Positions 18,930 to 26,992 are shown, counted from the stretch's first letter. The stretch is 32,921 nt of DNA from an uncultured Clostridia bacterium (GCA_947624105.1 CANQIX010000011.1:1-32921); one strand, 5' to 3'. The notes: generated from the letters alone by a model not told the origin. Numbers and translations are program-made.

Positions 18930-18960
18930 ATTCCTTTAATTTAAAGGAATTTTATTTTAT
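18930..18960 (+). terminator. Intrinsic terminator-like inverted repeat before dnaG
   Basis: ATTCCTTTAA and TTAAAGGAAT form a perfect 10-bp inverted repeat around one T (18930-18950), followed by TTTATTTTAT. The stem is AT-rich and the realistic loop is about 5 bases, so strength is modest. Confidence 0.55.
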
Positions 18961-18963
18961 TTA

Positions 18964-18972
18964 TGGTATAAT
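18964..18972 (+). promoter_or_regulatory. Extended -10 promoter of the dnaG-rpoD operon
   Basis: TGG followed by a perfect TATAAT (18967-18972), a full extended -10. The -35 region overlaps the terminator arm and is not a good match. Predicted +1 at about 18979 gives a 28-base leader. Confidence 0.6.
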
Positions 18973-19006
18973 AAGGGTGTATAGTGTGTGAATTTAGGAG
19001 TTTGGA

Positions 19007-20773
19007 TTGCAAAATAGAGGATTTTCTGTTGATTGGTTGCAAGAACTTAAACGCAAAAGCGACCTAGTTAGCATCGCATCAAACTATCTTCGCCTTGAAG
19101 AAAAGGGGCATAGATTTTGGGCGTGCTGTCCATTCCATAGCGAAAAAACGCCTTCGTTTACTATTAATGCGGAGGAGGGAGTTTATTATTGCTTTGGTTG
19201 TAAGGAAAGCGGCGATGTCATCAAGTTTGTGCAGAAGATGGAAAACCTCGAATTTTTTGATGCTGTCAAATTTTTAGCAGAAAAAGCAGGTATGCAACTT
19301 CCAGAACTTGAAAACACAGAAGAGGGAGTTAAAAAGCAAAAATATAAACAGCGCCTTTTGTCCGCCCTCGATTACACCTATAAACACTATCAAGACAACC
19401 TATACTCAAACGATGCCAAAGTGGCACAGGAATATGTTAAAAAAAGAAGACTTACTCGCAGAGAACTTGAAGACTTTAAGATTGGTTACAGCAAAGATTG
19501 GACGGACATTGTAACATATCTAAAAGGAAAGGGCTTTACAGAAAACGAGATGATTGATGCCGGTATTTGCGCAAAGAAAAACAATCACGTTTTTGATGTG
19601 CTTGCAGGTAGACTTGTTTTTCCGGTGTTCAACGCTTTTAACGAGTGTATAGGTTACAGCGCACGTGCGCTTGAAAAAACCGACTTTGCAAAATATAAAA
19701 ACACGGCAGAAACTGCAGTCTTTCAAAAGGGCAAGATTGTTTTTGGAATCAACCTTTTAAAGAGGCAGAAGCAACAACAAGGGCTTAAAAATATCGTCTT
19801 AGTTGAAGGGCAGATGGACGTTGTTGCGATGCATAAGGGCGGTTTTAAACAGACTGTTGCGTGTATGGGAACGGCGCTCACCAAAGACCACGTCAAAGAA
19901 CTTAAAAGATATTGCCCAAACATTGTGCTTTGTTTTGACAACGATGGCGCTGGCGAAAAGGCGACAATTCGCGCTATCGAAATGTTTAGAACGGAAAATG
20001 TCGACTTAAAAGTTGTGAAACTTAGCGGCGGAAAAGACCCAGACGAAGTTTTGAACAACTTAGGTGCAGAGAAGTTGCAAGAAATGATTGACAACGCGAT
20101 GCCATATATGGAATTTTTGATTGAATATTACAGCCGACAATTCGACTTAACAAAGGCGGACGAAAAGGGCAAATTCTTAAAGGCAGTGCTTGCAGAAATT
20201 AAAAAACTTGAAATGGCAGCCGAGCAAGAACTCTATCTTGACAAGGTTAGGGATCTTACCAACGTGCCGGTGGAAATACTTAGAAGAGATTTAGGCACGG
20301 CGGACGTTGTCCTCAGCACCAAAGAGTCTGCAGTGGCCGAAGTCAAATCAGAAAACCAAGACAGCAAAGCAGTTGTGTTCATTCTGGCATCAATGCTACA
20401 CAAAAAGGCGTATGTTGACGAGCAAATCGACTATCAAAAACTGCTTGAGGGATATGAGAAATATCTTGAAATCATAAATCAAAATTTGGCACTCTCTTCG
20501 TTGTATGATGTGTATAACGTCGAAGAAGACAAGTTGCTTGCAAACATAATAAACTATAACTTCAGTCTATACAGCGGAGTTGAAGAGAAATATTTTAAAG
20601 AGTGCTTGTGGCTTGTTGCAGAAGAAAGACTACGCAACTTGCAGTCAAAACTAAACAAAGAGTTTAAAGAATGCACCAATATCGAAGATAGAGGACAGAT
20701 TGCAAAGGAACTTGGAAAAATTGCAAGTTACCTAAAAAATAAAAATTTGGAGGTTTTTTATGGCAGAAGATAA
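19007..20773 (+). CDS. dnaG: DNA primase
   Basis: Synthesises RNA primers at the replication fork with the replicative helicase. 588 residues from a TTG start at 19007, selected because AGGAG (18996-19000) precedes it by 6 bases and the CHC2 zinc domain begins about 40 residues later, as in the family. Zinc ligands Cys41, His44, Cys62 and Cys65 (CPFH...CFGC). TOPRIM catalytic core: VEGQMD with Glu267 and CFDNDGAG with Asp311 and Asp313. The C-terminal helicase-binding region is divergent, as usual. Its last 14 bases overlap rpoD, and the rpoD SD (GGAGG) lies inside dnaG: the classical macromolecular synthesis operon of Firmicutes. Confidence 0.97.
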   Translation: MQNRGFSVDWLQELKRKSDLVSIASNYLRLEEKGHRFWACCPFHSEKTPSFTINAEEGVYYCFGCKESGDVIKFVQKMENLEFFDAVKFLAEKAGMQLPELENTEEGVKKQKYKQRLLSALDYTYKHYQDNLYSNDAKVAQEYVKKRRLTRRELEDFKIGYSKDWTDIVTYLKGKGFTENEMIDAGICAKKNNHVFDVLAGRLVFPVFNAFNECIGYSARALEKTDFAKYKNTAETAVFQKGKIVFGINLLKRQKQQQGLKNIVLVEGQMDVVAMHKGGFKQTVACMGTALTKDHVKELKRYCPNIVLCFDNDGAGEKATIRAIEMFRTENVDLKVVKLSGGKDPDEVLNNLGAEKLQEMIDNAMPYMEFLIEYYSRQFDLTKADEKGKFLKAVLAEIKKLEMAAEQELYLDKVRDLTNVPVEILRRDLGTADVVLSTKESAVAEVKSENQDSKAVVFILASMLHKKAYVDEQIDYQKLLEGYEKYLEIINQNLALSSLYDVYNVEEDKLLANIINYNFSLYSGVEEKYFKECLWLVAEERLRNLQSKLNKEFKECTNIEDRGQIAKELGKIASYLKNKNLEVFYGRR

Positions 20774-21833
20774 AATCGACGAGGCAAAAATAAAGGCGGT
20801 ATATGACAAACTGCTTTCACTTGCGGTAAAGAAAGGCTCAATCAACGAAGACGACATCTATTTTAGTATGCTTAGAGTGGGAGAAAACGCACACAACATC
20901 GAGAGATTTATTGGCACTCTCACAAAGAAGGGCGTGAAGATTATTAAGTCAAACGAAGACGAACTTTTAAAGGACAACTTCGCTGATCTTTCCCTTATGC
21001 CAAACGTAGACGACCCAGTTAAGATGTATCTAAAAGATATCGGCAAAACTCCTCTTCTTACACCAGAGGACGAAAAGAAGTATGCAGAACTTGCAATGCA
21101 GGGCGATGAATATGCCAAAAAGATGCTTTGCGAATGCAACTTGCGTCTTGTTGTCAGTGTGGCAAAACGCTACGTAGGGAAGACCTCGATGTCGTTTTTG
21201 GATTTGATTCAAGAGGGTAACATCGGGCTTTTGAAAGCGGTTGAAAAATTCGACTACACAAAGGGCTTCAAATTTTCAACTTACGCAACGTGGTGGATTA
21301 GACAAGCAATCACACGTGCAATGGCAGATCAATCCAGAACGATAAGAATCCCAGTTCATATGGTTGAAACAATCAACAAGTTCATAAAAGTCAATCGTGT
21401 GCTTATGCAAAAACTTGGAAGAGAGCCAACCGTAGAGGAAATCGCTGCAGAGATGGGCACAACTGTTGCAAAAGTGCTTGAAATTAAACGCACCTCGCAA
21501 GACCCTATCTCGCTTGAAACTCCAATGGGTGAAGAGGACGATGGAAAGATGGCAGACTTAATCGAAGACACCTCTGCACAATCCCCATTCGACAGCACCT
21601 CGCAAAGATTGCTAAGAGAACAACTTCTCGCCGTTATCGACACCCTCACTCCAAGAGAGCAAGAGGTTATCCGTCAAAGATATGGACTTATGGACGGCAA
21701 GCAGAAGACCCTTGAAGAAGTCGGCAAAGAATTTTCCGTTACAAGAGAGAGAATTAGACAGATTGAAGCCAAGGCACTTAGAAAACTTAAGCACCCAAAC
21801 AGAAGTAAACGCCTTATCGATTTTGTCGACTAA
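20760..21833 (+). CDS. rpoD: Primary sigma factor RpoD/SigA
   Basis: Housekeeping sigma factor of RNA polymerase, 357 residues, the short Gram-positive form without the large non-conserved insertion. Region 1.2 [12 protein letters not shown] at about 82-93, region 2 including [12 protein letters not shown] and the -10 recognition helix [16 protein letters not shown], region 3 IPVHM, and region 4.2 helix-turn-helix [20 protein letters not shown] near the C-terminus. A variable N-terminal region 1.1-like domain is present. The conserved regions 2.4 and 4.2 agree with the TTGACA/TATAAT-type promoters in this window. Overlaps dnaG by 14 bases, so translation is likely coupled. Confidence 0.97.
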   Translation: MAEDKIDEAKIKAVYDKLLSLAVKKGSINEDDIYFSMLRVGENAHNIERFIGTLTKKGVKIIKSNEDELLKDNFADLSLMPNVDDPVKMYLKDIGKTPLLTPEDEKKYAELAMQGDEYAKKMLCECNLRLVVSVAKRYVGKTSMSFLDLIQEGNIGLLKAVEKFDYTKGFKFSTYATWWIRQAITRAMADQSRTIRIPVHMVETINKFIKVNRVLMQKLGREPTVEEIAAEMGTTVAKVLEIKRTSQDPISLETPMGEEDDGKMADLIEDTSAQSPFDSTSQRLLREQLLAVIDTLTPREQEVIRQRYGLMDGKQKTLEEVGKEFSVTRERIRQIEAKALRKLKHPNRSKRLIDFVD

Positions 21834-21841
21834 AAATGGTG

Positions 21842-21870
21842 TTGCAAATTAAAAACAAATGTAGTAAAAT
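21842..21870 (+). promoter_or_regulatory. Promoter of the zinc-ribbon gene
   Basis: TTGCAA (21842-21847), 17-bp spacer, TAAAAT (21865-21870). Predicted +1 at 21877 is the first base of AGGAG (21877-21881), an 11-base leader. Allows expression independent of dnaG-rpoD. Confidence 0.6.
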
Positions 21871-21887
21871 AAACTTAGGAGTTTGAA

Positions 21888-22586
21888 ATGGATTTAACTA
21901 ACATACTAAAATATCAGGAGGCGGACGCGAAACTTTTTCAAGTTGAACAAAAACTGAAGAACAGTCCAACAAAGAAGAAGGCAAACGACCTTTTGCAACT
22001 TGCCAAAAAAGCACAGGCGACATCAAACAGACTAGAGCAAGAGGCAAACGAAATCCTTAAAGAAATTGAAAATGTCAAAGCAAATTACGAGCAGAACAAA
22101 AAGAGTTTAGACTCGCTTGTCAGCAAAGATATCGACTCTTTAAGCGAAGAGGGATTGGATAAAATTTTAGTTTTGAAAAACAAGATACAAAACAACCTAA
22201 ACTCGCTTGAAAAGATGCTCCAAAAATGCGCCGAAACAATCAACTTAACCTTGTCGGAATTTAACAAAACCAAAAAGGCTTATGAGGAAGCGAAGGCGGA
22301 ATATCTTAAGTGCAAGGCAAAGATTGACGAGGAAGACAAAGCCCTTCAACCAGAACGCGAAAGACTTCAAAAGGAACTTAATGCACTTGAAAAGAGTGTA
22401 GAGAAAAACGTTTTGGCGGAATATAAAAAGCGTAGGGCGGAGATGTTCCCAGTTATCGTGCCTTTGGAGGGCGAAAAATTCTGCGGACACTGCCGTATGG
22501 AGATTGCAATGATTGCAGTTTCAAAACTTAAAGACTTAGGCTACATCACCTGCGAACATTGTAAGAGATTGGTATACAAAAGTTAA
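21888..22586 (+). CDS. Coiled-coil C4-type zinc-ribbon protein (COG1579 type)
   Basis: 232 residues: about 180 residues of long coiled coil rich in Lys/Glu, ending in a C4 zinc ribbon, CGHC...CEHC. This layout matches the COG1579 family of uncharacterised nucleic-acid-binding-like proteins, often found close to rpoD in Clostridia. No catalytic motif. The biochemical role is unknown; in the family, the coiled coil dimerises and the ribbon is presumed to bind nucleic acid or protein. ATG at 21888 follows AGGAG by 6 bases. The beta-helix gene begins 17 bases after its stop, so the two probably share a transcript. Confidence 0.85.
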   Translation: MDLTNILKYQEADAKLFQVEQKLKNSPTKKKANDLLQLAKKAQATSNRLEQEANEILKEIENVKANYEQNKKSLDSLVSKDIDSLSEEGLDKILVLKNKIQNNLNSLEKMLQKCAETINLTLSEFNKTKKAYEEAKAEYLKCKAKIDEEDKALQPERERLQKELNALEKSVEKNVLAEYKKRRAEMFPVIVPLEGEKFCGHCRMEIAMIAVSKLKDLGYITCEHCKRLVYKS

Positions 22587-22603
22587 CATTAGGGAGAAAC
22601 GGT

Positions 22604-23158
22604 ATGAGATTTAAGTATGAATACACCGGAAAGACAAAATATGTTTTAGATTTTCAAGGGCATAAACGCAGAGTTTGGCAGATTGTTGCACGCAAAGATT
22701 TTGTCAACAAGGCAACAGGCGTTATGGTGTATGCCGGCGACTTAGGTGGCTTTGTTCCACTTGGAACGCTTTCGCAAGCAGACACCTCTTGGGTTGACCA
22801 AAAGAGCATTGTTGCATCTTCCAAAAGGGTAACAAGAATCGAGGGCGATGCCTATTTGCAAAACAGCAGAGTTGCCGGATATGTAAATATAAGTGGCAAC
22901 GCAATGATAAAAAATTCAATTTTGCATAACGATGCCGGTGGCGAACTTCACATAACCGAAAACGCCGCAATAACCGAATCAGTTATAAGCGGAACAGGTA
23001 TGATTGCTGGAAGAGTTGTCGTTGAAAAATGTAAACTTCGTGGGCCAGTGCTGCTTGATAAAACCGAACATCTTGTAAACAGCGAGATCAACAGCGTGGG
23101 AAATCAATATAAAAAACCATTCAGTCAAATATTAAAAAAGACAGAAATTAAGGAATAA
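22604..23158 (+). CDS. Polymer-type beta-helix repeat protein (YdcK-like)
   Basis: 184 residues, cytoplasmic. The N-terminal third holds AGDLGGFVPLGTLSQ, which resembles the GDLGGW/YIESE-NLS signature of YdcK-like and phage-associated proteins. After it, short repeats of about 6-8 residues (GDAYLQNSRVAGYVNISGNA, then MIKNSILHN, ITENAAITES, MIAGRVVVEKC) with alternating hydrophobics at strand positions suggest a left-handed or right-handed parallel beta-helix. No acyltransferase active-site His is obvious. SD GGGAGA precedes the ATG. Function unknown; position downstream of the zinc-ribbon gene suggests co-expression. No terminator before the tRNA promoter, which begins 4 bases after its stop. 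Confidence 0.7.
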   Translation: MRFKYEYTGKTKYVLDFQGHKRRVWQIVARKDFVNKATGVMVYAGDLGGFVPLGTLSQADTSWVDQKSIVASSKRVTRIEGDAYLQNSRVAGYVNISGNAMIKNSILHNDAGGELHITENAAITESVISGTGMIAGRVVVEKCKLRGPVLLDKTEHLVNSEINSVGNQYKKPFSQILKKTEIKE

Positions 23159-23161
23159 TAC

Positions 23162-23190
23162 TTGACAAACGCAGTATAATGTAATATACT
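23162..23190 (+). promoter_or_regulatory. Consensus promoter of tRNA-fMet
   Basis: Perfect -35 TTGACA (23162-23167), 17-bp spacer, -10 TATACT (23185-23190). Predicted +1 near 23197 gives a 28-base 5' leader containing a small AACC-GAAA-GGTT hairpin (23202-23213), later removed by RNase P. Confidence 0.85.
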
Positions 23191-23224
23191 AACTACGTGC
23201 CAACCGAAAGGTTAGGGCGTATGA

Positions 23225-23301
23225 CGCGAGATAGAGCAGTCCGGAAGCTCGTTGGGCTCATAACCCAAAGGTCGTAGGTTCAAATCCTACTCTCGCAACC
23301 A
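23225..23301 (+). tRNA. Initiator tRNA-fMet (anticodon CAT)
   Basis: 77 bases with encoded CCA. The acceptor stem has the initiator-specific mismatch C1-A72; the anticodon stem carries three consecutive G-C pairs (GGG CTCATAA CCC), the other hallmark of initiator tRNA. The D arm (GAGC...GCTC) and T arm (GTAGG TTCAAAT CCTAC) are intact. It is the only tRNA in the window. Confidence 0.97.
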
Positions 23302-23309
23302 AATAAAAG

Positions 23310-23345
23310 CCTAAAGCGAACCAATGCTTTAGGTTTTTTTATTTT
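23310..23345 (+). terminator. Intrinsic terminator of tRNA-fMet
   Basis: Stem CCTAAAGC / GCTTTAGG (23310-23317 and 23326-23333), 8-base loop, followed by seven T and ATTTT. Begins 9 bases after the tRNA CCA. Confidence 0.88.
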
Positions 23346-23413
23346 GGGTTATATCAAGATATAACCTTGTTGTTGGGAGTGGTTCAAATCCTACTCTCGC
23401 AACCAAATAAAAG

Positions 23414-23449
23414 CCTAAAGCGAACCAATGCTTTAGGTTTTTTTATTTT
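23414..23449 (+). terminator. Duplicate copy of the tRNA terminator
   Basis: Identical stem-loop and T-run to the one at 23310, in the second repeat unit (stems 23414-23421 and 23430-23437). It may act as a back-up terminator insulating the next gene. Confidence 0.85.
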
Positions 23450-23517
23450 GGGTATATCAAGATATAACCGCGTTGTAACCGCTAACCCTAATATAATCCC
23501 ACAAAAAAAACTCCCTC

Positions 23518-23546
23518 TTGAAATTGGGGTGGAAATGTGATATGAT
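23518..23546 (+). promoter_or_regulatory. Promoter of the 486-aa unknown protein gene
   Basis: TTGAAA (23518-23523), 17-bp spacer, extended -10 TGA-TATGAT (23541-23546). Closely resembles the promoter at 27940-27968 of the paralogous gene. Confidence 0.7.
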
Positions 23547-23567
23547 ATTGCCTATAAAAGGAAATGT

Positions 23568-25028
23568 ATGTCAACTTCAACTAAGATTATTGCGCAGATG
23601 ATTGCCGACAAAACTTGGCGGGCTGCACCTACCGCTAAAAGCGCAAAGATGTATGAGCCTTATAATCCGCGCGTTATTAAGGCAGTAAACAACAATGCTA
23701 TTCGACTCGCTAGACAAGAAAATGTATCAAGACTGAGTGGAGAGTTTTTATCATTTCTTATCAATCAGGTTGGGGAAGTTACAACCCTAAGCAGTGAGGA
23801 TCAAGTTATTGCGCTTTTAAACATTAGATTCAAGACGCGCAAGTTGTTTTTAAACAAGCACTATATGTTTCCACCCCTCACACAAAACGTGCACAAACGT
23901 AGTAACAGCGTGGTGGAAGAGGATAATTATTCTGCCAACTTAAAGGCGGAGGCGATGTTCTTCTGTTTGTTAAACAACTATGACGGAGAGCGCGGTTCGA
24001 CCTTTGATAGAGGCGACAAAAAGAATGTGCTTGACTCAAATCAAGATTACATCGATCACTACCTAAAGCCAAAGGTGTATAAAGGGAACTTTAAAGAACT
24101 TTGCAGATCTGTTATTAAAAAGAACGGAGACAACTATAAAGTCAAACTTGCGGACCTTAACAAAATGGCAAATGTCGAGTTTTACGGCGATGAAGAGAAC
24201 AAGGGACTCTATGTTGCGTATGTGATGGAACCAAATGAGAGCGATCTTTACGGTGAACTTTTCCGCGGAGAGCCAAATGCTGGGGCTGGAGTTTCGATAA
24301 GTTATGTTCCAACCAGCGAAGTTGAAGATGTTGCGATAAGCAAATCGGTAAAAACTATCGCCTTAAACACAGTGCAACTTTGCAGATACGACAGAAGTTC
24401 GCCTTTTGACCACCCAAATGAGTTTAATGTGAAGTATGAAAGCAAGATGGTTGGTTCAAACGTGCAAGGGCAGATAAGCGAAATGGCAAGAAAAGTTTTT
24501 GAAACACGCGCGCCAACTCCACACTTCCATTTCTGCAGCAGAGATTCGGCGAATCACTTTGACAGTGTAACAAAAGCGAACGCGATGTCGATTCCTCGCC
24601 TTGAAAGATACATTGAGGAGTTGAAAAATCCACGCGATGACAAAATTTTGAAGACTGCATTCGGGATGCCTTTCTTAGAGATACGTAACCACCCTAAAAA
24701 ATACCGCTTATGCGTCGACGACCTTAAGAACGTTTTCGAGCATCACAAAAATAACGATGAGATAATGGCGGAGTTGAAAAACACAGTATTAAGTATGAAC
24801 GAAGATGGAGTGTTGTATGGACTTGATGCCGTGCTTGCAGATTTAAGGTTGATAGAAAAACTTAACAGAAATTCGCAAAAAAACAAAGACGCAATCTCAG
24901 ACGAACTTGAAATTGCAAAAAGAGTTTGTTCCGGCGGAACGATTATAAAATCACTTGAAGCGGAAAACAAAAAGGATCTTTCTTCAAAAGATAACAGAGA
25001 ATGTGAAGAAGAGGAAAGAACACTATAA
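23568..25028 (+). CDS. Unknown protein with PHFHF motif, large paralog 1 (486 aa)
   Basis: Family not recognised. The C-terminal half (from about residue 215) aligns by eye with the 426-aa protein at 27991: AGVSISYVP / AGVAISYIP, TVQLCRYD / SVQLCRYD, PTPHFHFCS (His319, His321) / AAPHFHFCS, FGMPF / LGMPF, YGLDAVLADLRLIEKL / MGLDAVLADLTMIALL, and CSGGTI / CAGGTI near the end. The N-terminal halves are barely similar. No signal peptide, membrane helix or known nucleotide-binding loop. The conserved His-x-His, Cys, Arg and Asp positions could form an active or metal site, but that is a guess. SD AAAGGA sits before the ATG; the gene has its own promoter and terminator, so it is monocistronic, directly downstream of the duplicated tRNA tail. 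Confidence 0.8.
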   Translation: MSTSTKIIAQMIADKTWRAAPTAKSAKMYEPYNPRVIKAVNNNAIRLARQENVSRLSGEFLSFLINQVGEVTTLSSEDQVIALLNIRFKTRKLFLNKHYMFPPLTQNVHKRSNSVVEEDNYSANLKAEAMFFCLLNNYDGERGSTFDRGDKKNVLDSNQDYIDHYLKPKVYKGNFKELCRSVIKKNGDNYKVKLADLNKMANVEFYGDEENKGLYVAYVMEPNESDLYGELFRGEPNAGAGVSISYVPTSEVEDVAISKSVKTIALNTVQLCRYDRSSPFDHPNEFNVKYESKMVGSNVQGQISEMARKVFETRAPTPHFHFCSRDSANHFDSVTKANAMSIPRLERYIEELKNPRDDKILKTAFGMPFLEIRNHPKKYRLCVDDLKNVFEHHKNNDEIMAELKNTVLSMNEDGVLYGLDAVLADLRLIEKLNRNSQKNKDAISDELEIAKRVCSGGTIIKSLEAENKKDLSSKDNRECEEEERTL

Positions 25029-25063
25029 AAACTTCAATTTTACTAATAAATTGGAGTTTTTTT
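25029..25063 (+). terminator. Terminator after the 486-aa unknown gene
   Basis: 12-bp stem AAACTTCAATTT / AAATTGGAGTTT with one G-U pair (25029-25040 and 25048-25059), 7-base loop, T-run to 25063. It starts immediately after the TAA. Confidence 0.8.
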
Positions 25064-25092
25064 GTTAAATATTATTAAATTTTCAACTTTTA

Positions 25093-25101
25093 TGCTATGA
25101 T
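25093..25101 (+). promoter_or_regulatory. Extended -10 of the DUF362 gene
   Basis: TGC-TATGAT (25093-25101). Predicted +1 at 25108 is the first base of the SD AGGAG. The ATG at 25097 lies inside the -10, which argues for the downstream start at 25118. The -35 is poor. Confidence 0.5.
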
Positions 25102-25117
25102 AAAGATAGGAGTGATT

Positions 25118-26008
25118 ATGAAAAAATCGAATGTTTATTTCACAAAAGACATCTCTGCGGAAGGATTGTTAAAAATCTACAAGGCACTTGGCAGAGAACT
25201 TTCTGGCAAAGTGGCGGTTAAAATTTCGACCGGCGAGCCAGGAGGACACAACTTTTTAAATCCAAAACTTATCGAACCTCTCGTTTCAAAATTAAATGGA
25301 ACGATTGTGGAGTGTTGCACGGCATATCGCGGAAAGCGTTTTGACGCCAAAAGCCACTGGAAAGCAATCAAAGACCACGGCTTTATGGACATTGCCCCTT
25401 GCGACATTATGGACGAAGAGGGCGAGATAAAGATTCCTATCAACGGCGGGAAGCATATGAGCGGCTATAACATTGTGGGCGAGCATATCAAAAACTACGA
25501 TTCAATGTTGATGCTTTCTCACTTTAAAGGGCACGCAATGGGCGGATTTGGTGGCGCGCTGAAAAATATGAGCATCGGCGTTGCTTCACGAAACGGCAAA
25601 GCGTGGATTCATTCGGTTGGAAATACCACCGACCCAGATAAGATGTGGGACTATACTGGAGATCAAGACGGCTTTTTGGAGTGTATGGCAGAGGCGTGCA
25701 AATCAGTTATCGACTACTTTAAGCCAGAGAATATTGCGTATATAAATGTTGCAAACAGACTCTCCATCGATTGCGACTGCGACAGCAATCCACACGAACC
25801 AGAGATGGCAGACATCGGCATATTTGCCTCGCTTGATCCGGTTGCGCTTGACGAATGTTGCTATGAAACAGTTTTAAACTCTAACGATAAAGGCAAAGCA
25901 TCGCTTGTTAAGCGTATGAAAGATAGACACGCCGTGCATCTTTTGGAATGGGCGAGCGAGATTGGAATTGGCAGCAGAGAATATAACTTAATAAACATAG
26001 ATAAATAA
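25118..26008 (+). CDS. DUF362 family protein
   Basis: 296 residues from the ATG at 25118, which has AGGAG 5 bases upstream; the ATG at 25097 is rejected because it lies in the predicted -10. Recognised as DUF362 by KISTGEPGGHNFLNP near residue 35, the central LSHFKGHAMGGFGGALKNMS, and the C-terminal DCDCDSNPHEPEMADIG followed by SLDPVALDECCYE. Long relatives carry two ferredoxin-type 4Fe-4S motifs after this domain; here the protein ends without them, so this is the short form. Cys in DCDCD and ECCYE may bind metal (inference). The physiological reaction is unknown. Monocistronic between two terminators. Confidence 0.88.
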   Translation: MKKSNVYFTKDISAEGLLKIYKALGRELSGKVAVKISTGEPGGHNFLNPKLIEPLVSKLNGTIVECCTAYRGKRFDAKSHWKAIKDHGFMDIAPCDIMDEEGEIKIPINGGKHMSGYNIVGEHIKNYDSMLMLSHFKGHAMGGFGGALKNMSIGVASRNGKAWIHSVGNTTDPDKMWDYTGDQDGFLECMAEACKSVIDYFKPENIAYINVANRLSIDCDCDSNPHEPEMADIGIFASLDPVALDECCYETVLNSNDKGKASLVKRMKDRHAVHLLEWASEIGIGSREYNLINIDK

Positions 26009-26032
26009 AAAACAGCGTATTGCTGTTTTTTT
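26009..26032. terminator. Bidirectional terminator between DUF362 and acyltransferase genes
   Basis: Stem AAAACAGC / GCTGTTTT (26009-26016 and 26022-26029) with loop GTATT, an A-run before and a T-run after. It serves both convergent genes; the minus-strand stop is at 26031. Confidence 0.88.
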
Positions 26033-26957
26033 ATGTCCTCTTTTTTTGTAACAACTTTTTGAAAAGCAACTTGATAAGTTCAAATAATATGCTGAAAAAC
26101 AAGGTAAACAGAAAGACGTTTAAGGCGTTAAGCGGCAAGAAGAAATTTAGCACTCTTGCAACGGCCGCGTGAAATATGTAGATGTCAAAAGTCAAGTCTC
26201 CAAACAGAGCCTTATACCTAAGTTGTGGACCTAAAATCGCCGTGCCACCAACAAGGAAGAGGGCGGCGAAGATTGTTGAAAGATATATATCGCCAACCGA
26301 GTCGTTTAGCAGTGCAAGGAGATAGTTCTTTTCAAACACTTGCAAAATCACAAAGAACGCACCAAGCAGCAAGAGGAACAATCCAAAGGTTTTGCTATAA
26401 GATTTTTTTGCTAGCATTCTGTTTGTAATGACGCCTAAAAGGAAGAATGGAAGCCCAGTAAAAAGCCCATTGCGCGAAAGGTAGAGAATAAAGTCAGTTT
26501 TAAAGATAAGAGTCGAGTAACTTCCAAGCATCAACGAAACAACAAGCAGTGGGAGAATAAGATAGTGCAAAAACTTTTCAAACTTAAACTTTACGGCAAG
26601 ATAGTAGATGAGGTTGACAACCACAAGGGCGACAAGATACCAAAGCGGAAACAAAAAGCCCTTCTTTACCCCCCCCGTTAGGTCTTTTGTCAAAGTTAAA
26701 AACAAAAAGTGCAGAGAAACAAATATTGCTAAAACGATGACCGTTTTAATAAAGAACTTTAAATTTTTCTTTCCAATTTTGTGAGCGTCTTGTTTACAAG
26801 AATTTTCGGTGAAATAGCCACTTAAAAGAAAAAAGACAGGCACGGCAACACGCGCAATCGCTCTAAGATATGGTGATGGCGAAAAATGCACAGCGCAAAC
26901 TAAGAAAGCGCAAACAAATTTCAAAATATCAATTCCAAGATTCCTTTCTCTTTCCAC
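26031..26957 (-). CDS. Membrane acyltransferase (acyltransferase 3 / OafA type)
   Basis: Integral membrane protein of 308 residues with about ten hydrophobic helices, expected to transfer an acyl group to a cell-surface or exported polymer. The family N-terminus is RNLGIDILKFVCAFLVCAVH (usual R...D.LR...i..V...H), followed by VAVPVFFLLSGYF, the second conserved motif. The C-terminus has the YIFHAAV segment (family ..lyl.H). Start: a GTG at 26957 is selected; the longer frame to an ATG at 27026 runs through a perfect promoter and would give an odd N-terminus. No SD precedes the GTG, and the predicted +1 is the G of that GTG, so translation would be leaderless. Genetic target unknown; no polysaccharide genes nearby. 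Confidence 0.85.
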   Translation of the reverse strand: MERERNLGIDILKFVCAFLVCAVHFSPSPYLRAIARVAVPVFFLLSGYFTENSCKQDAHKIGKKNLKFFIKTVIVLAIFVSLHFLFLTLTKDLTGGVKKGFLFPLWYLVALVVVNLIYYLAVKFKFEKFLHYLILPLLVVSLMLGSYSTLIFKTDFILYLSRNGLFTGLPFFLLGVITNRMLAKKSYSKTFGLFLLLLGAFFVILQVFEKNYLLALLNDSVGDIYLSTIFAALFLVGGTAILGPQLRYKALFGDLTFDIYIFHAAVARVLNFFLPLNALNVFLFTLFFSILFELIKLLFKKLLQKKRT

Positions 26958-26963
26958 GCAACT

Positions 26964-26992
26964 ATTATAAATTTTGATATGCCATTTGTCAA
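26964..26992 (-). promoter_or_regulatory. Perfect consensus promoter of the acyltransferase gene
   Basis: On the minus strand: TTGACA (26992-26987), 17-bp spacer, TATAAT (26969-26964). All twelve consensus bases match. Predicted +1 is 26957, identical with the GTG start. Confidence 0.85.

Larger units (their letters stand above)
23277..23469 (+). repeat. Tandem duplication of tRNA 3' end, terminator and palindrome
   Basis: Unit 1 is 23277-23366 (90 bases), unit 2 is 23381-23469 (89 bases, one T missing at the GGGTT/GGGT position); otherwise they read identical. The period is 104 bases with a 14-base unrelated link. Each unit holds the last 25 bases of tRNA-fMet (T-loop to CCA), a terminator hairpin, and the palindrome GGTTATATC-AA-GATATAACC (23347-23366), which is imperfect in unit 2. 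The second unit has only the tRNA's 3' tail and cannot make a tRNA. Confidence 0.95.

Noticed and set aside
23175-23180. TATAAT at 23175 as the -10 of the tRNA promoter
   Set aside because: Only 7 bases from TTGACA; TATACT at 23185 has the ideal 17-bp spacing.
23381-23405. Second tRNA gene at the duplicated CCA end
   Set aside because: Only the last 25 bases are present; the D arm, anticodon arm and 5' acceptor strand are missing.
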